Shown here piece by piece: positions 59,590 through 64,000 of a DNA stretch of 64,000 nucleotides. Source of the DNA: Apostichopus japonicus. Lineage: Eukaryota; Echinodermata; Holothuroidea; Aspidochirotida; Stichopodidae. The number at the start of each line of letters is the position of its first letter. Position 1 is the stretch's first letter. The notes beneath the pieces are model-generated. The model did not search any database. It was not told the DNA's origin and was given only the letters and a program-made list of their open reading frames with translations. Position numbers and translations under genes: made by a program. The stretch is taken from NCBI RefSeq assembly GCF_037975245.1, contig NC_092577.1, positions 14,005,013 through 14,069,012 on the forward strand. Reading direction: 5' to 3'.

Positions 59590-62500
59590 ACACACAAAAT
59601 TCACAAACCATCAAAGCACAGTAGATTCCTGCAAGAGTGGAGGATTCAAACTTTGTACAAATTTACAACTTCTTCACAAATGCTAATATTACTTTTAGAC
59701 AAGCTTTTAAGGGGGGGGGGGGTGGGGCAAGGAAATGCAATGACTCAAACAAATTTGCTAAAAAATACTTTGCTGGATATATTTTCTGAGTTTGTTGTCT
59801 AATTTCAGTAATTTGTTATATATGAAGTTGCTTGTTTCTGGGGAATACTTCATAGGAAGCCATGCAGATTTTGGAAAGAGAGTGGAAAAATTCTCTAGTT
59901 TTCTTTTTCTCTGCTCTTTGGGTAGAACAAATCACAACATCATCTTTGAAAAGTTTTCCCAAATGTTTAGGAAAAATGGGGTCTATAATTCAACTAGTGT
60001 ATTATGTACCATCAATACTGGTCACATAACGAATACATGAATTTTTAATACACATACGGTGATCTTAGAGTGTAAAGTAGTTAGCTTTAGATGCAGCATC
60101 TTGCCAGTAAAATTTACGGACGTTCGACTGCAAGGCTCTTGAATAAATTGATCTCACGCAATCACTAGTGTACAATTACATTGTTAGCTTTGTTACATGT
60201 TGATAAGGAAAAGATAAGCAATATTTTTGGGGGCATAATCATGGTAAAAATTACGAAAATTTTAAACAATAAATTATTCATTGATATCAGGAATATGATT
60301 AATTTATTGAATGCCTTGCAGTACTTAACATGAACAAACGTACATTTTTTGGATAAAAACCAGCTACTTGTAAAACTGTCATTTTTTTTTGATGAAATAT
60401 TCATGAATAATAGCAAGCAAAAACTACTGTATAACAGTCAACTTATCTGAATACAGTAGCTAGTTCTTTTTCAATTTTTTTCAGAGGGAACCTTTTTTTT
60501 AAAATTCGGATAAGAGCAATTAACAAATATAACAATATTGAAAATTACAATAGAGAACTTCAAATTAAACCTCATTATACTATGGCTTTGTCCAATATGA
60601 AGGGGGAATTTCTAATTAATTAACTGCTCACTTAACAATCATGTTGATATCAATCAACTGAAGGACCATCAGTTAAGCCCCCCACAATGTTTCTAGAGGG
60701 TTACAGAATGGTCACCCATGCTCAAATTATCACAACGATAATTTGCTATTAGCCCTGACAGTTTTCTTGCCTCATTGAGAAATATTTTATAGCTAACAGC
60801 AAACGTTATGTCGTGAAGTTAAAGATCTTCAGGAAAAGTTCTGTCGAAAAAGATGTAGGGTAATTCTTACAGTAAGCAAGCTAAAATTTGGTGACAGCTC
60901 TATACAGAATATTTAAGTATATAAGAGATCTATTTAGTTTGTGTGCTAGATCACAGAAAGAAGGGTATGTACTTATGTGCTATGTAGAGACTAATGAAAT
61001 TAGTAATGCTCTCCAAAGCCAGACGAATTCCAAACTTCCAAGTAATCCTATGTTTTGTATAACTGTTTTTTCAATCTGCTAACTAAACTGTGTTGATATA
61101 CATGTTATAAGTAAGTGTATGTAAGGTACATAAAAGTGATTATTTTATTCTATTGTTGCTGGTTATAACTACAGATGGGATATTGGAGGCATCAAAGGGG
61201 GAGGGGCGGGGAGGGAGAAGGGAGGAGGGGAGAGCTTGTGAATGTGAAAGTTAGGTTCCCTTGAACCTCCTTCAGGTTCCTCCTTTCTGCTCCTATCACT
61301 TTCATCAGTTGACTGTAGCATGTGTTGCTCTCTTAGATAAAACATGCAATCCTCAGTATGAATGATATATAATCACCATGGTAATCTGTATTCTGTTGTG
61401 AATTGTTAGTTGTCAGTTACTGTTATAGGATAGCCAGCCTAGCCTATTTTCCACATGTGATTTATCACTAATTATCAATATATTGTTGATACAGGAAGAC
61501 CAGCCTCCATGGTTGGTCGTCCGTCTCCTGTTGCAATAGTCATTGGCTGTTGCCAGTAGTATAGCCTGATTGCCAGTCGTGCTTCCTAAGTTATGCAATT
61601 TGGAATATGTTTTAGAGCAGTTAGTGTATACCTGTCATAAGTATGTAGCTCGGACGGAGAAATTAGCAACAAGCAAACAAGAGTTGTTTGGACGAGCAAA
61701 CATGCAACTATCTCTGGTACATGCCAGCTCTGATAAAGACAGCAGTCGCCATGTGCTGGGTTGGCTCGGTGAGCGTGGCATCGCTCACATATCTCGAGGG
61801 GGCACTCACAGGGGGAGATTCATTGCTCAAAGATGAGCACAGCACTAATGTATTCCACTAGTATGTCAGATGCAATAACATTAATAGAGTCAACTATTCA
61901 TCCACAGTGTCTTAGTCTTAATAAACTATTCTTATCTCTAAAACTATTCGAGTCTTTAATCTTTTCTCGATACAAACTGTGTAGTCACGTGACCAATTCT
62001 GAAGGCCTCCTATAAGCCATATATGTGCACATTAAATTTTTCTACTACATGTATATGCATGCAGCTGTTTGACAAAAGCCATCTATGTGAACTTGCCTTT
62101 CTCAAACATTTTGCTGCAGATCGGATATATTTGTTTTATGATTGATAGTGTTCAGGCAGGGATCAACAGGGATGTTAGGGAGTTGTTTACCCTCCTCCCC
62201 CCCCCCTGTTTTTTGAACCACTTACAAAGAAGTATAGTAATTATTAGCATAACCAGGCTAACCTGTGTACAGTAGACCTAATTTATATCCTACAATACCC
62301 CAATATGCCTCACAATTTCACATCTAAAATTTGATTTTTTTTTTTCTGGGAGCGACCCCCCCCCCCAGTCCCCCTTCTCCTGCCTATATGGGGGTCATAT
62401 TCACGACCTCAGGGTCACACCTTCCTCCTCTTAAAATCCTGATTCCTCCTTCTGGTCTAACACCCTTCTGTCACAAATACTGAAACATAATATCAGAGAA

Positions 62501-62619
62501 TAAGTTATTTTTGGTATCACATAGCAGTTTGCTATGCACAAGTGCATAGATATATAGCAGTTTTGTACATATAGAGTATTAGCCAACATTTTAAATTAGG
62601 AGAACCAAAAATTTATACA
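59590..62619. other. Downstream flank with no gene recognised
   Basis: AT-rich with poly-G at 59710-59723 and a G/A-rich tract at 61196-61235. The 88-codon ORF at 61570-61836 has no recognisable domain. Confidence 0.5.
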
Positions 62620-62624
62620 CCTCC

Positions 62625-62867
62625 AAATTGTATGTATATGTGATCTTCCCGCAAGCAGGAACTCGCGAAAGAAGCCATGGAGGCTTATAGACTCGCAAGC
62701 TGACCGAAGCCAATCTCTCGGCACACATTCATTTAACGTCCATGTCAGGAAGTTGTTATTGAACAACACCCTTGCCAGACGACACACATTGCTGTCGGCG
62801 GGGAATCGAACCGGGGATCTCATGACTGGGAGACGCCGGCGTTAACCACTAGGCTATACACTCCGCC
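62625..62867 (-). mobile_element. tRNA-derived SINE
   Basis: The minus strand begins GGCGGAGTGTATAGCCTAG, with box A TAGCCTAGTGG and box B GGTTCGATTCC about 40 nt apart: a pol III promoter in a degenerate tRNA-like head. A tRNA-unrelated body of about 170 bp follows, including GACGTTAAATGAATGTGTG. The tRNA fold is imperfect, so it is not a functional tRNA gene. Confidence 0.75.
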
Positions 62868-62869
62868 AA

Positions 62870-64000
62870 ATTATATCTAGAATTTCAAATAATGGTCACT
62901 CATATTCTAATTTACTCATTTACTCAAAAGTCATTTTTTAATTTTTCTTCACTGAAGAATGTGAATTGTTTAATTTGTAACAGTATTTGATGTCAGGGAA
63001 ATAGAATATTTAGAGTATGTAGAACCACCAGGAAAGAACTTGTCAAATTTGCTGTAATCTTTTATCTTCATCCTGATGCAGGGTTCCTTGAAAAAAATCA
63101 TAAAGATGCAAATCATGTAATATAAAGTTGTAATAACCATGTTGATTATAAGCATCCATGATACAAATGAAGATATGTGGCCTAATAAGTAGCAAAAAAA
63201 CAAGGATACTAAAAAGGGACACAACCAAAATTCAAAATTATTGTTAAGCCCCTTTCCCCTCACCACCCCCACCCCGATGCTGTTAAGAGAATTATCGAAA
63301 GAGTGCGCTTAATGAAGGTCGGTTTGCGACATGTTCACAAAGTTTGTCCTGTTTCTGGTCAACTGTCACATCAAAATGTCCCTTAACCATTTTTATGTTG
63401 TCTTTTCCATTGGTTTTATGTGCAAGCTCATAAACATAAATACAAGACAGGGCTGTTCGTTAATACATCCCCGTGATATTTTATACGGTTATAGCCTCTC
63501 ACCGGAAATATCTGTCCTTAGTATAAATACACGGCCCCTGTTACGTTTCCAGAAGCACCGCGTAGCAGCCCATTGTAAGGAATGTTTGGTATGTTGGTGT
63601 CATATTTATGATCGAAAGAGATTCCTTTTGTCACCCACACGGCTAGGTTTGGTTTTTCACACAGTGGTGTATCATTCCATCTCATATTACAGTAGGTTGC
63701 CAAGGAACTGGTCGCTGGGTTTGTAGATTCCTTTTGGTAATTTTTTTTAATTTTTTTTTATTTCTGTTTTTTTTTTGGGGCATCATAATTTTTGGTGTAT
63801 TTATTCCTGGGCTTAGTGCGTGCTAATATTGTGATGTTTGAGAACCACTATAGATGTTCTTCAATGTTAACTACAGTGCACCTATGTTTCAGGTGTAAGG
63901 TGGGGGGGGGGGGGGAGGAGAAGGACACAAGAAATACTGGGATAACTTCTATGGTTTGTGAGTGATGCTGTTTTTATGGGGGGGGTGGGGGTGATAATGC
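62870..64000. other. Right flank with no gene recognised
   Basis: AT-rich with poly-T near 63747-63776 and poly-G runs at 63902-63914 and 63979-63990. The 131-codon ORF at 63331-63726 shows no known domain. Confidence 0.45.

Noticed and set aside
61570-61836. 88-codon ORF
   Set aside because: No recognisable domain, no splice-site or codon support.
62796-62867. Functional tRNA gene
   Set aside because: Box A and B are present, but the T-stem and acceptor stem do not pair properly and a SINE body follows.
63331-63726. 131-codon ORF
   Set aside because: Cys/His/Leu-rich without a known motif; AT-rich flank and no splice or codon evidence.

Overview
The window is animal nuclear DNA. It has multi-exon genes with GT-AG introns, LINE, DNA-transposon and SINE debris, and many minisatellites. 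The three recognisable genes are conserved in bilaterians, and the BAG3 homologue carries both a WW and a BAG domain. The compact exons, the repeat flora and the unusually frequent long poly(G)/poly(C) runs suggest an invertebrate deuterostome, plausibly an echinoderm. That placement is inference; no species can be named from the sequence alone.

Layout: (1) 2307-16211, plus strand: a complete 13-exon NDUFV1 gene (mitochondrial complex I flavoprotein 1, 473 aa) whose introns hold minisatellites, a piggyBac-like repeat, a LINE fragment and dead duplicates of exons 5 and 6. (2) 19770-28037 or further, minus strand: a CCDC127-like membrane-anchored coiled-coil gene, tail-to-tail with NDUFV1. Its exon-2 splice donor has been copied four more times into the intron, and one candidate exon lies inside a 3.7 kb segment bounded by inverted repeats. 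(3) 28.1-45.0 kb: gene-poor, filled with DNA-transposon derivatives, plus one weak candidate first exon at 36829-37002. (4) 45074-58897, plus strand: a BAG3 co-chaperone gene made of a WW-domain exon, a 12.2 kb intron and a large final exon with two IPI motifs and a C-terminal BAG domain. (5) 58898-64000: BAG3 3' UTR and flank with a tRNA-derived SINE.

The three genes do not form a pathway. NDUFV1 is respiratory, BAG3 is a stress-inducible HSP70 co-chaperone, and CCDC127 is poorly characterised.

Most of the novelty is in the mobile DNA. At least six insertions have terminal inverted repeats and 8 bp target-site duplications (hAT-like). They include a three-level nested stack (37703-40162) and a clean insertion into a TTAA-flanked element (51695-52308). 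Four of the terminus types share a subterminal module of about 90 bp carrying a GC-rich hairpin, present seven times in the window. A second theme is that exon/intron junctions have become minisatellite units in two unrelated genes. In CCDC127 each duplicated unit keeps a pyrimidine tract, an AG acceptor, a 15-nt in-frame mini-exon and usually a GT donor.
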